From Methylobacter sp. (GTDB taxonomy: Bacteria > Pseudomonadota > Gammaproteobacteria > Methylococcales > Methylomonadaceae), in NCBI GenBank assembly GCA_024636505.1, contig JAGXGY010000039.1, positions 1 through 64,000 of the forward strand: DNA of 64,000 nucleotides. The letters run 5' to 3'. The translations under genes and the position numbers were made by a program. Every line of letters begins with the position of its first letter. The first letter of the stretch is position 1. The notes under the pieces are model-generated. The model was not told the DNA's origin. It saw only the letters and a list, made by a program, of their open reading frames with translations, and searched no databases. Shown one piece after another: positions 52,095 to 62,202 of the stretch.

Positions 52095-55000
52095 ATGAAA
52101 TTTATTCATTTTCCTTCCGGTCAATCAGCAATTCAGCCCTTGTTGTTATTTATTATTATCGCTTTAGCTTCAACCGGGGCTCAGGCTAAAACTATTGCGT
52201 CGAATGCCGGGCAAAAAAACACAACATTTGAAATCAATAAAGACACACTAAAAGCCAAAATAGACGCTATCAATTCCCGGGAGGGTCTTGATGAAACGGT
52301 AAAATCCAAGTTGTTGTCTATTTATCAGGCGGCCGAAGATAATGTAGTCAATATCGAAAAATTTAAAGCGCAAGCGTCTGAATTTAAAGCAGCCATCAAG
52401 CAAATGCCAGAGAAAACCAAAAGGCTGCAAAAAGAAATTGAGCATGTTCAGCTAAAACTGTCCAAGCAAAAACCGGAAAACTTTAACCGGATACTGGTTG
52501 AGGAGCTTGAGCAGCGGCTGATTATTGAAAAAGAGAGGGTTGGTAATCTGGATGAGCAGTTAAAGAAAATTGAAAGTGAGCTGCTGGTACAAAACAGCCG
52601 TCCGCAGCTGATCCGTGAAGAAATGCTGGCTGCACAGCAAGATTTGGAAGCGGCGCATAAAAAACTGCAGGTTCTGGCCGGAAATTCAGATTCAAAATTA
52701 GATGTTGAAGCCAGACAGATGCAGCTAAAAACCTTGATTGATGCGCGCACTGCCGAGTTAAAAATGCTCGATACTGAAGCTGCCAGTAATCCAGCCAGGA
52801 TTGAATTCCTGAAAACCCAGCTTCAGTTATTGGATATACAAAAGGCGGCGCTAATTCCGGTTGTTGCTGTAATCGAAGGCCTTGTTTTCGATCTGCGTCA
52901 GCAAGAGGCGAAACAAATACAGGACGCACTTAGTCAAGCGGCAAAAGAAGTTTCCGGTAAGCACGTCCTTATTCAACAAAGTACACGGGAAAATTCTCAA
53001 TATAGCCGGGAATTACAGACGATCACCGCCAAAATAGAGCAATATAGCGAACAAAAAGCCCAGGTAGATGCACAGGCAAGTGAAATTGAAACCGATTTTA
53101 AAAATGCTGAAAAGAAAATCAGCTTGGCAGGTTTAAGCCCGGCGTTAGGAAAAATTCTGCGCGAGCAACGGCGTAATTTACCGGTTGAGGATACGTTCGA
53201 ACAGCAGTCTCAGAGCATTCAGAACGAAATTGCTTTAAACAGTCTGGCTGAATTTAAGGTTGAAGATCAATTGAAACGGCTGGAGGATATTGACGCAGAG
53301 CTAAAAAACATGATGAACCGGCAGGTTAATCAAGCTTTGCCTGTCGATCAACGGATGATGATACAGGCCGAGTTACGGGTGCTGCTCAATACTCAGAAAG
53401 AGTTGTTTAACAAGCTGTCCGTTGCCTATAACACCTATTTACGCACCTTGGGCGATCTTGATTTTGCCCGGCAACAAATGATTGCTCTGACCGGTAAGTT
53501 TGCGGTTTATCTGGATGAACGTTTATTGTGGGTGCCCAGTTCCGAGCCCATTAGCTTGGAATACATAAGCGATTTGTATCATTCCATACAATGGCTGTTG
53601 TCGCCTTCTAACTGGATGTCGGTGATTGAAGATTCAATTAAACTGGCTTTCCGGAATTTGTTTTTACTCTTTGCACCCGTGGTATTTTTTGCGGGTTTGC
53701 TGCTGTTTAAAAAGTGGGCGAAGTTACAATTGGCGACCATATCCGGCAAGGTTGAGAAGATTTATACCGATAATTTTTATTACACCTTAAGAGCCTTGTT
53801 TTACAACCTAATACTGGTATTACCGCTGCCGCTACTGTTTAGCTATGTAGGCTGGTTTTTGAGTCGGGATGTCCAGGTTGACGATTTTACTAAATCCATC
53901 GGTGAAGGATTACAGGGCTCGGCATTGACCCTGTTTTTTCTGCAATTTTTCTATCGACTGTTCGCCGTCGATGGTATAGCACGCAAACATTTTCAGTGGC
54001 AGGAAACGTCGGTTAGTTCTTTGCGTATACAGATCGGCTGGATCCGTTTAATTGCGGTACCGGCGATGTTTATTATCAGCAGCACCAGTACCTCAAAATT
54101 TTCGATTCACAGCGACAGTATCGGCCGCCTAGCGCTGATCGCTATTATGATTGCCATGGTGATTTTTTCGGCTAGGGTGTTAAAACCGTCGACCGGATTA
54201 ATGAAGAATTATATTAATAATCATCCTGACGGGTGGATAGCTAAGCTGCGTTATGTCTTGTATTTTTCTATTATCAGCATACCCTTGGTTATTATCGGTT
54301 TTGCGGTCTCCGGCTATTATTTAAGTGCATTGGAGTTGCAGCAAAAACTCATTATTTCGCTACGGCTGATTTTTCTGACTATTATCATTCATGCGATGGT
54401 GATTCGCTGGTTAACGCTGGTTAACAGGCAATTAGCGATTGCTAATGCCAGACAAAAACGGAAAGCGGCGGCGATTACCGAAAAACATTTGACCGGATCC
54501 GAAGATTCAGTGTTGCCGGTTGACGAACAACAAATCGATATTCCTAAAATAAACGCCCAAACCATAAAAATGTTGAATGTTTTTATCGGTTTTACGCTGA
54601 TCATCGGTTTTTGGATGACCTGGAAAAATATTCTGCCTGCCTTTTCATTTTTGGAGAAAATTGTGCTCTGGCAGCATCTGGCTAATATCGATAATCAGGA
54701 AAGTTATCAGCCGATAACGCCGGTCAATCTGTTGTTGGCCGGTTTATATATTTTTATTGTTGTGGTCTCGATACGAAATTTTTCCGGTGTCATGGAATTA
54801 CTGGTGTTCAGGCGCATGTCGATAGAGACAGGCGGTCGTTATGCGGTTAATCAACTGGCTAAATATTTGCTTTTTTCCATAGGTTTTATTTGTGTGGCAA
54901 ACGAGCTGGGCGGCAGCTGGTCGGAGGTGCAGTGGCTGGTTGCGGCGCTCAGTGTCGGCTTGGGTTTCGGTTTACAGGAGATTTTCGCCAATATGGTGTC

Positions 55001-55547
55001 GGGTATTATCCTGCTGTTTGAGCGCCCGATAAGGGTCGGCGACACCGTCACCATCGGCGATGTCAGCGGCAAAGTCAGTCGTATCAAAATACGGGCGACA
55101 ACATTGATAGACTGGGATCAAAAAGAACTGATTGTGCCGAATAAAACCTTTATCACCAACCAGTTGGTAAACTGGACATTAAGCGATTCGATTACCCGCT
55201 TGGTGATTCCGGTCGGTATTGCCTACGGCTCCAATGTCGAACTGGCGCATAAGGTTATGATCGATACCATAAAAGCGATGCCGTTAGTGCTTGACGAACC
55301 GGAGCCGAGTGTGTTGTTTCTCGGTTTTGGCGATAGTTCGCTGGATTTTTCTATCCGTATTTTTGTCAGTGAATTAGCAAACCGGCTGCCGGTTACCCAC
55401 GACTTGCACCTTTGCCTTGAAAAGGCTTTCCGTGAGCATAAAATAGAAATCCCTTTTCCGCAACGGGACATTCATGTGCGTTCTATTGTGGGTGAAAATA
55501 GCGAGATAAATACTGATACTGATACGCAGCAAGTTATCGGCGGATAG
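52095..55547 (+). CDS. MscK/KefA-type mechanosensitive channel
   Basis: Signal peptide, long coiled-coil periplasmic region, multi-TM, MscS core VAALSVGLGFGLQEIFANMVSGIILLFERPIRVGDTVTIGD. Confidence 0.92.
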   Translation: MKFIHFPSGQSAIQPLLLFIIIALASTGAQAKTIASNAGQKNTTFEINKDTLKAKIDAINSREGLDETVKSKLLSIYQAAEDNVVNIEKFKAQASEFKAAIKQMPEKTKRLQKEIEHVQLKLSKQKPENFNRILVEELEQRLIIEKERVGNLDEQLKKIESELLVQNSRPQLIREEMLAAQQDLEAAHKKLQVLAGNSDSKLDVEARQMQLKTLIDARTAELKMLDTEAASNPARIEFLKTQLQLLDIQKAALIPVVAVIEGLVFDLRQQEAKQIQDALSQAAKEVSGKHVLIQQSTRENSQYSRELQTITAKIEQYSEQKAQVDAQASEIETDFKNAEKKISLAGLSPALGKILREQRRNLPVEDTFEQQSQSIQNEIALNSLAEFKVEDQLKRLEDIDAELKNMMNRQVNQALPVDQRMMIQAELRVLLNTQKELFNKLSVAYNTYLRTLGDLDFARQQMIALTGKFAVYLDERLLWVPSSEPISLEYISDLYHSIQWLLSPSNWMSVIEDSIKLAFRNLFLLFAPVVFFAGLLLFKKWAKLQLATISGKVEKIYTDNFYYTLRALFYNLILVLPLPLLFSYVGWFLSRDVQVDDFTKSIGEGLQGSALTLFFLQFFYRLFAVDGIARKHFQWQETSVSSLRIQIGWIRLIAVPAMFIISSTSTSKFSIHSDSIGRLALIAIMIAMVIFSARVLKPSTGLMKNYINNHPDGWIAKLRYVLYFSIISIPLVIIGFAVSGYYLSALELQQKLIISLRLIFLTIIIHAMVIRWLTLVNRQLAIANARQKRKAAAITEKHLTGSEDSVLPVDEQQIDIPKINAQTIKMLNVFIGFTLIIGFWMTWKNILPAFSFLEKIVLWQHLANIDNQESYQPITPVNLLLAGLYIFIVVVSIRNFSGVMELLVFRRMSIETGGRYAVNQLAKYLLFSIGFICVANELGGSWSEVQWLVAALSVGLGFGLQEIFANMVSGIILLFERPIRVGDTVTIGDVSGKVSRIKIRATTLIDWDQKELIVPNKTFITNQLVNWTLSDSITRLVIPVGIAYGSNVELAHKVMIDTIKAMPLVLDEPEPSVLFLGFGDSSLDFSIRIFVSELANRLPVTHDLHLCLEKAFREHKIEIPFPQRDIHVRSIVGENSEINTDTDTQQVIGG

Positions 55548-55632
55548 ACAAGGATTGCCTGCATTGTATTTTGTAGATGACGCGCTTGTTAAGCAAACGC
55601 AGTCTATTTTCCGTTTTCGGTTTTTTATGTCT

Positions 55633-55829
55633 TTCATCAAATTTCCTTGTTGGTTTGAAACCTCTCCCTTCAGGAAGATTCGTTCAACGTTGACAACGAT
55701 GCTTTAGCATCGTTATTCTTTCAGGTAACCTCGTCGTTTACGGCGAGGCAATCCACTGACCTCTATCTGTCGATGGATTGTCGTAAGACAAGTCATTTGG
55801 CAGATGAGGTCAAATGTGGATTGAAACAT
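55633..55829 (-). repeat. Structured repeat copy 2 (inverted relative to 44687-44829, carries about 54 bp extra)
   Basis: Reverse complement of ATGTTTCAATCCACATTTGACCTCATCTGCCAAATGACTTGTCTTACG... ending ...CAAACCAACAAGGAAATTTGATGAA; extra hairpin AACGATGCTTTAGCATCGTT at 55695-55714. Confidence 0.9.
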
Positions 55830-55903
55830 GGAATAACTGATTTTTCCAGGATAATAGATTTTTAAAATCGCTTATGGTGCTATGATTCGACTACAGTTTT
55901 TTA

Positions 55904-55996
55904 TCAGATTGCACGTAAAACCCCTTCCTTCAGGTCGGGGGATGTAAGTGTCAGATTGCACGTAAAACCCCTTCCTTCAGGTCGGGGATGTAAGTG
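55904..55996. repeat. Tandem duplication of a 46/47-bp hairpin unit (TCAGATTGCACGTAAAACCCCTTCCTTCAGGTCGGGG(G)ATGTAAGTG)
   Basis: Units 55904-55950 and 55951-55996 identical except one G. Confidence 0.92.
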
Positions 55997-56037
55997 TGCT
56001 CTTGATTTCCATTATTTATCATTTTCAACAAAAACTC

Positions 56038-56370
56038 ATGAATTTACATCTGGAAAAAACCAATGGTTGCAGTGTCCTTTTTATTAAGGAAGAAAGGATA
56101 GATGCGCATAATGCCGGTGAATTAAAGGAAACTATTTTGCGTCTGATAGAGCAGGGCGAAATCAATATTATTATCCAGTTGGAACATGTCCGTTTTATTG
56201 ATAGCTCCGGTTTGGGGGCATTACTGTCAGGCCATAAAAATGCAGAGGCCAAGTCGGGCAGGCTGGCTATAGCCAACTTGCAGCAACAGGTGTTGTCGAT
56301 GTTTGAGTTGACTCGCTTAAACAGGATATTTGACATTTATGCCGATTTAAATGAAGCGTTTGAAACATAG
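56038..56370 (+). CDS. STAS anti-sigma-factor antagonist (RsbV-like)
   Basis: ERIDAHNAGELKETIL...LEHVRFIDSSGLGALLSGHKNA. Confidence 0.9.
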   Translation: MNLHLEKTNGCSVLFIKEERIDAHNAGELKETILRLIEQGEINIIIQLEHVRFIDSSGLGALLSGHKNAEAKSGRLAIANLQQQVLSMFELTRLNRIFDIYADLNEAFET

Positions 56371-56373
56371 AGG

Positions 56374-56805
56374 TTGTGTATGTGCAGTTCAGTTATTCAG
56401 GTAGAGGTAATCATTCCGACGCAGACCAAATATCTGGATTTGATCGGGAGTATCGGTGAGCATATCGCGAAGGAATTAGATGGCTATTCCGGTGATCGGG
56501 AAGCGCTGGCTTATCATTTAAATCTGGTGTTAACCGAAGCAACCGTCAATGCGATCAAACATGCAAAGTTTCATGATCCCAAAGACACGGTCAGAATAAC
56601 TATCTATATTCGGGAAAATGAATTGAATATCAAGGTTTACGATCACGGTCAGGGCTTCGATCTGGAATCGGTACCGTTACCGGATTTTGATCACCCTAAA
56701 GAAGGCGGCATGGGCATATTTTTCATCCGTACCTTGATGGATTCGGTGACCTATACCCGGCAGGGCGACTGTAATGTATTGGAAATTATAAAGTATCTCA
56801 GCTGA
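56374..56805 (+). CDS. RsbW-like serine kinase/anti-sigma factor ATP-binding protein
   Basis: NLVLTEATVNAIKHAKFHDPKDTVRI; KVYDHGQGFDLESVPLPD...EGGMGIFFIRTLMD. Confidence 0.9.
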   Translation: MCMCSSVIQVEVIIPTQTKYLDLIGSIGEHIAKELDGYSGDREALAYHLNLVLTEATVNAIKHAKFHDPKDTVRITIYIRENELNIKVYDHGQGFDLESVPLPDFDHPKEGGMGIFFIRTLMDSVTYTRQGDCNVLEIIKYLS

Positions 56806-56838
56806 CTATAACGGCTGACAGTTACAGGTGGATAAGTC

Positions 56839-59800
56839 ATGAGAAGAAAGACGCAAAGTTGGCCGATTGCCCTGCAGCGTATAGCGGAAAGGGCTTTAGG
56901 TACAGAAACCGGTCAGCAGCTGTGGCAAAAATACCATGCCGCGTTTTCAGCCGAATATCGGGCCTTGGTTTCGCCGCGTTATGCGCTAAAAGATATGCTG
57001 AACCTTGAGCAGGTGTTCGCGTCAAACACCCGGCGTATCAGTCTGCTTAATCCCTGCAAGAGAGTCGATCATTATCGGCTGCATTTTTATGGCCGACAAC
57101 CCCGTTATCTGGACGAATATCTTCCGGTTCTGGAAAATATGCATTTGAGGGTGGTGGATCAGGTGCAGTTTTCGGTTACGGTCGATGGCATTACCTTATT
57201 TATCAAGAGTTTTACCATCAAGGCGGCAAAAAGCCAATGCGCATCATTTACCCGGTTAAGAAGCCGGATGCTGGAAACCATTCAAGTGATGATGGAGGGG
57301 GGCGCTGAAAACGATGCGCTGAACAAGCTGTGTGTTCTGACCGGCATGACCTGGCAGGAAATCGATGTGCTCAGAGCCTACCGGAATTATTATTTACAAC
57401 TGGGACACCAAACGACCCGCGCCAGCGTACATCATGCCTTGCTGAGTAATCCGTCGGTTGCATTAGGCTTATTTAATTACTTTGAAGTGCGTTTTAGACT
57501 GAATCCCGAGTGGAATGATCCGGCGATCAGGGAAGAGCAGGTTTCATTTCCGTTACGCCTGCATTTGCTGGAAAGCATCGACTCGGTTTCCGATATTAAT
57601 GACGACCGGATTTTGCGTACCCTGTTTAATCTGATTGATGCGACCATGCGCTGTAATTTTCATTTGCGTCGCGGTTTGGCAGACTACTTCATCGCCTTTA
57701 AAGTGAACAGTCTGGGCATTATCGATATGCCGTCGCCTAAGCCGCAAAATGAGATTTATGTTCATGCAGTCGATATGGAAGGCATACATTTACGCAGCGG
57801 CAAGATTTCCCGCGGCGGTATCCGTTGGTCGGATCGTCCGGATGATTTCAGAACCGAAATTCTGGGATTGATGCAAACCCAGGTCAGTAAAAACGCGCTG
57901 ATCATACCGACAGGCGCCAAGGGCGGATTTGTTGTTAAAAAGAATGGTTCAAAGTCATCCAGTTTGGTAACCAGGGAGGCCGGTAAAAAAGCCTATCTCA
58001 CCTTAATACGCGGTTTGCTGGATTTAACCGATAATTATATCGACGACAAGGTTGTCAAACCGCATAACATCGTCAGTTACGACGATCCCGACCCTTATCT
58101 GGTGGTGGCCGCCGATAAAGGCACGGCACAGTTCTCCGACATAGCCAATACCGTTTCGGCAGAATATCAGTTCTGGCTGGGCGATGCCTTTGCCAGCGGC
58201 GGCTCTTATGGTTATGACCATAAAGCGCTGGGTATTACCGCGCGGGGTGCCTGGGAATGTGTAAAACGCCATTTTCGGGAAATGGGCAAGGCTTCTGCTG
58301 ACGCCCCTTACCTGTTTCCTGTCGGTAAAAACATACAAAAAGAAGCCTTTACCGTCGTCGGTATCGGCAGCATGGACGGCGATGTGTTCGGTAATGGCAT
58401 GTTGCTGTCGCCCTTTATCCGGCTAAAAGCCGCTTTTAGCGGACAGCATATTTTTATCGATCCTAATCCGTCCGATAGTGAAGACACCTTTAATGAACGC
58501 CGCCGTTTATTCGAATTACCGGGCTCCAGCTGGAATGATTATAACCGTACGCTGATTTCAGCGGGCGGCGGTGTTTATCTACGATCAGCCAAAGATATTC
58601 CTATTTCAGTCGAATTGAAAAAATGGTTAGGCCTGCGTTACAAATCGCTGGATGGCGAATCCCTGATCCGTTACTTGCTAAAGGCTCCGGTGGAATTGTT
58701 ATGGCTGGGCGGTATCGGCACTTACGTAAAAGCCAGCAGCGAAAGACATCAGGAAGTGGGCGACCGCTCCAATGATAATGTGCGGATGGATGCGTGCGAT
58801 CTGGGTGCCAGTGTCGTCGGCGAAGGTGCCAATCTGGGCTTTACCCAAAAAGCGCGCATCGAATACAGCCTGAAGGGAGGGCGCATTAACACCGATGCGG
58901 TCGATAACTCGGCAGGCGTCGATATGTCCGACCATGAAGTGAATTTAAAAATCTTTTTGGTCGGCCTGCAAAAGAAAAACCGGATTACAGACTATCAGCC
59001 GTTATTTATCAGTATGACCCGGGAGGTTTGCCGGTTGGTGCTGGCCGATAATATCGCCCAAAGCCTCTGTTTATCCTTGGAACAATTGCGCTGCACGGAA
59101 GATTCAGCGGTTTATTTGCAATTGGCCGAACGATTGGAATCTGCCGGTTTTTTCGATAGGGCGGTTGCATGCTTTCCGCAAACCAAAGAGGTCATGTCTA
59201 GGCCCGGACAAATGATAACCCGGCCCGAATTTGCCGTATTGATGGCGGCCGGAAAAATGTACCTGACCCAGTTAATACAGCAACAAGACGCCTTACTGCA
59301 GCAACAATGCTGTCATTGTTATTTACAGGCTTATTTTCCTGAGCTGCTCAGCAAACAGTATCCAAGCTACCTGTCCGGTCACCCCTTGGCCGATGAAATT
59401 AAAGCGACCTTGATTAGCAATAAAATCATCAATCAGGCCGGATGCGGATTTTTAAGCCTGGATGTTGACAGCGAAAATATCATGGATCATGTCACTTGTT
59501 ATTTGACTTTCGATCGGATTTTAGACGGCGACGCGTTGCGGCAGGCGATTAGCGAGCTAGACGATCGTATCGCTGCCGATAAGCAATACCGGTTATTGAT
59601 GCGGCTGGAAAATACGCTGGCCGGTTTTTGTCGTTGGGCGTTGATGCAGGGGAGGAAAATCCGGCCGAATGAACAGACTATCGGTTGCTATAGTGGGCAT
59701 TTAAAAGACTATGAACGCTATTTTAACAGTGAGCACGCCCTGTTTTCCGGGCAACTGGCGCAATATCAGCAAGACAATATTCCCGAGCTGCTGGCGTTAC

Positions 59801-60213
59801 GTTTGGTATTTATAGCCAGCCTCAATGATTTTCCGCTGATCGTTTCATTATCTGCCGAAACCTCCCTGGATTTTGTCGCAACGCTGAAACTGTTCAATGA
59901 AAGCGCTAGTTATCTAGGGCTGATAGAGGTTAATGAGCAGTTGGCAAAGATGCCGATGCACGATGTTTGGGAGCGAAAAGTGCTAAATGAATTGCAAGAA
60001 GATATGAAGCGAATCACAGGTCGTATGCTTAAGGCTATCCTGGCAAACAACGCTGAAAGTTGTGCCGATTATTTTGAACAGCAAGATCAACAGCAAAAAA
60101 TCAACCGGTACCGGCGGATTTATCAGGAAATTAACAGCCGGTTACCGGTTAATCTGTTCCCTTATCTTGTCCTGGCTAAGGAGTTGGAACATTTGATTGA
60201 TGATGATTTGTAG
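56839..60213 (+). CDS. NAD-specific glutamate dehydrogenase (large-GDH family, N-terminally short)
   Basis: HLRSGKISRGGIRWSDRPDDFRTEILGLMQTQVSKNALIIPTGAKGGFVVKK; ELLWLGGIGTYVKAS; GANLGFTQKARIEYSLKGGRINTDAVDNSAGVDMSDHEVN. Confidence 0.93.
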   Translation: MRRKTQSWPIALQRIAERALGTETGQQLWQKYHAAFSAEYRALVSPRYALKDMLNLEQVFASNTRRISLLNPCKRVDHYRLHFYGRQPRYLDEYLPVLENMHLRVVDQVQFSVTVDGITLFIKSFTIKAAKSQCASFTRLRSRMLETIQVMMEGGAENDALNKLCVLTGMTWQEIDVLRAYRNYYLQLGHQTTRASVHHALLSNPSVALGLFNYFEVRFRLNPEWNDPAIREEQVSFPLRLHLLESIDSVSDINDDRILRTLFNLIDATMRCNFHLRRGLADYFIAFKVNSLGIIDMPSPKPQNEIYVHAVDMEGIHLRSGKISRGGIRWSDRPDDFRTEILGLMQTQVSKNALIIPTGAKGGFVVKKNGSKSSSLVTREAGKKAYLTLIRGLLDLTDNYIDDKVVKPHNIVSYDDPDPYLVVAADKGTAQFSDIANTVSAEYQFWLGDAFASGGSYGYDHKALGITARGAWECVKRHFREMGKASADAPYLFPVGKNIQKEAFTVVGIGSMDGDVFGNGMLLSPFIRLKAAFSGQHIFIDPNPSDSEDTFNERRRLFELPGSSWNDYNRTLISAGGGVYLRSAKDIPISVELKKWLGLRYKSLDGESLIRYLLKAPVELLWLGGIGTYVKASSERHQEVGDRSNDNVRMDACDLGASVVGEGANLGFTQKARIEYSLKGGRINTDAVDNSAGVDMSDHEVNLKIFLVGLQKKNRITDYQPLFISMTREVCRLVLADNIAQSLCLSLEQLRCTEDSAVYLQLAERLESAGFFDRAVACFPQTKEVMSRPGQMITRPEFAVLMAAGKMYLTQLIQQQDALLQQQCCHCYLQAYFPELLSKQYPSYLSGHPLADEIKATLISNKIINQAGCGFLSLDVDSENIMDHVTCYLTFDRILDGDALRQAISELDDRIAADKQYRLLMRLENTLAGFCRWALMQGRKIRPNEQTIGCYSGHLKDYERYFNSEHALFSGQLAQYQQDNIPELLALRLVFIASLNDFPLIVSLSAETSLDFVATLKLFNESASYLGLIEVNEQLAKMPMHDVWERKVLNELQEDMKRITGRMLKAILANNAESCADYFEQQDQQQKINRYRRIYQEINSRLPVNLFPYLVLAKELEHLIDDDL

Positions 60214-60374
60214 GACTTTCAAGAAAGTATTCACTGTAAAAATAAAGCTGGCGCCGAGCGGAGTCTTTGAAGTGCAAGCTGTGCTTACACAGCAGGCGAA
60301 GCCTGCACTCCAGACGACAGATAGGCCCTCCTGTTTTAGCTAGATTGCCCCTTAATCATTACACAGACAGGCTC

Positions 60375-61187
60375 ATGAGAATTTTACTGGTTTTATGCTT
60401 ATGTTTACCCGCTTGGGTTGATGCGGAAATTTACCAATGGCGGGATACCGACGGCAGCAAGCATTTTTCCGATCGTCCGGTTGCCGGGGCAAAAAAACTT
60501 GCTATAAAACCGGGCTATGGTTTTTACCGGGTCAAGACGGTTTACGATGGCGATACTGTGGTACTGGAGGATGGGCGTAAAATCCGCTTTTTGGGTATCA
60601 ACACACCGGAGGTTCAGCATCGGCACAAACCGGCCGATGCTGGCGGAGACGAGGCCAAACGCTGGTTGATCGACAAACTAAAAAATACCAAAGTCCGCCT
60701 GGAAATCGCAACGGAAAAAACCGACAAATACGGCCGGACATTGGCGCATTTGTTCACCGAAAAAAAACAGCATATAAACCTGCAATTGGTTGCGGCGGGA
60801 TTGGCTGCGGTCAGTATTTATCCGCCTAATCTGCTTTATGTGAATGAGTTGGTCAAGGCGCAAGATCAAGCCGAGCTTGCCAGACTCGGCATTTGGGGGC
60901 GGCCTGAATATGCGGTAATACCGGTTGGCCGTGTTGCCGAGGCAGGGCATTCGGGCTGGACGCGCCTGAAAGGCAAGGTGGTTGATATTCGCGCGACTCG
61001 AAAGTCGGTTTATCTGGTGTTTTCCGACGCCTTTGAAGCGCGTATTGAGCGCAAATGGCTGGATTTATTTCCCGATGTGAATAGCTATTTGGGCAAAACC
61101 GTCGAAGTACGCGGCTGGCTAAGCAAAAGCCAAGGGCATTTGTCGATGTTAATCCGTCATCCGAGTGCGATTAAGCTAGAGGCATAG
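60375..61187 (+). CDS. Secreted DUF4124-like plus staphylococcal nuclease-like protein
   Basis: Signal peptide; EIYQWRDTDGSKHFSDRPV; VKTVYDGDTVVLEDGRKIRFLGINTPE...EKTDKYGRTLAHLF. Confidence 0.9.
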   Translation: MRILLVLCLCLPAWVDAEIYQWRDTDGSKHFSDRPVAGAKKLAIKPGYGFYRVKTVYDGDTVVLEDGRKIRFLGINTPEVQHRHKPADAGGDEAKRWLIDKLKNTKVRLEIATEKTDKYGRTLAHLFTEKKQHINLQLVAAGLAAVSIYPPNLLYVNELVKAQDQAELARLGIWGRPEYAVIPVGRVAEAGHSGWTRLKGKVVDIRATRKSVYLVFSDAFEARIERKWLDLFPDVNSYLGKTVEVRGWLSKSQGHLSMLIRHPSAIKLEA

Positions 61188-61460
61188 CTGCCAATGACAC
61201 GGATTAGACGATATATTTTTACGCGAAGTTCCCCAAACGCCAAAGACTATGTATTTTTAGCTATTCTTTTGGGAGAGGGTATATTCAATACCGCATCATT
61301 AACTTTCACAGCTTCTGGGTCCTGGAAAGCCGCATAAAATAAGCAGTCACAAGGAACTCTTTTTATTTTTTGTTAAGTTGCACTTTATGAATTTTGTAGG
61401 ACTGAAATATTAAGCTCAGCCTGAGGTATCTTATATTTTTAATTAAATTTTGGAGAAAAA

Positions 61461-62054
61461 ATGAGTTTTGCTACCTCTTCCCAAAATATTGATTATTTTT
61501 TACCGCAACGCAACTCCTTATTGATCCGAGGTTTGCTTTTGACGGTGGCCGGCACCTTGCTGATTGTTTTTTCCATAATTGCACCTGACGTAAAAATCAT
61601 GTCGCAATCAAGCTCATGGTTGCCGGTAGTCGCATTGGTTATTTTATCTACCGGCCTGTTAGCCTGTGTGGATGCTTACATCTTACGCCATTCCAAAGAG
61701 TTTTTTGTTAACTTACAGATTGCCGTTTTAGATACGGTCATTGGTATTTTTTTGCTTGCCGAGCTTAATAAATCGATAGAGAAGATCATCTTGCTGGTTT
61801 CGGCTTATTTGATAATTAAAGGTATATTCAGAATTTTTGCCGCCATTAGGGTAAGTTTTCTTCACGCCAATGCAGCTATTGTCGGCGGCATGTTATCGGT
61901 TGTTTTAGGTGTGTTGTTATGGCAAGAATGGCCTTTTACTTCGATGTGGTATATTTGTTTGTGCTTGAGCGTCGATATTATGACCCGTGGCTGGGCTTTA
62001 ATTAGGTTCGCGCTCTGGTTAAAGGTGCAGTATAAAATTAGAGCAGCAGAATAA
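61461..62054 (+). CDS. HdeD/DUF308-like membrane protein
   Basis: Six predicted hydrophobic segments (e.g. LLIRGLLLTVAGTLLIVFSII, VGGMLSVVLGVLLWQEWPF). Confidence 0.7.
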   Translation: MSFATSSQNIDYFLPQRNSLLIRGLLLTVAGTLLIVFSIIAPDVKIMSQSSSWLPVVALVILSTGLLACVDAYILRHSKEFFVNLQIAVLDTVIGIFLLAELNKSIEKIILLVSAYLIIKGIFRIFAAIRVSFLHANAAIVGGMLSVVLGVLLWQEWPFTSMWYICLCLSVDIMTRGWALIRFALWLKVQYKIRAAE

Positions 62055-62202
62055 ATGTGAATATAACCTTAAAAAATAGTTCCTTAGGGTTTATGGTTCA
62101 AGATATTGATCTACTAAGTAGCATCAAAAATCAGCCTTTTAAATTTCTATTTGAGCATGCACTGCTATAAACTAGCGCGCTTTACCATTAACTGAGATTT
62201 AA

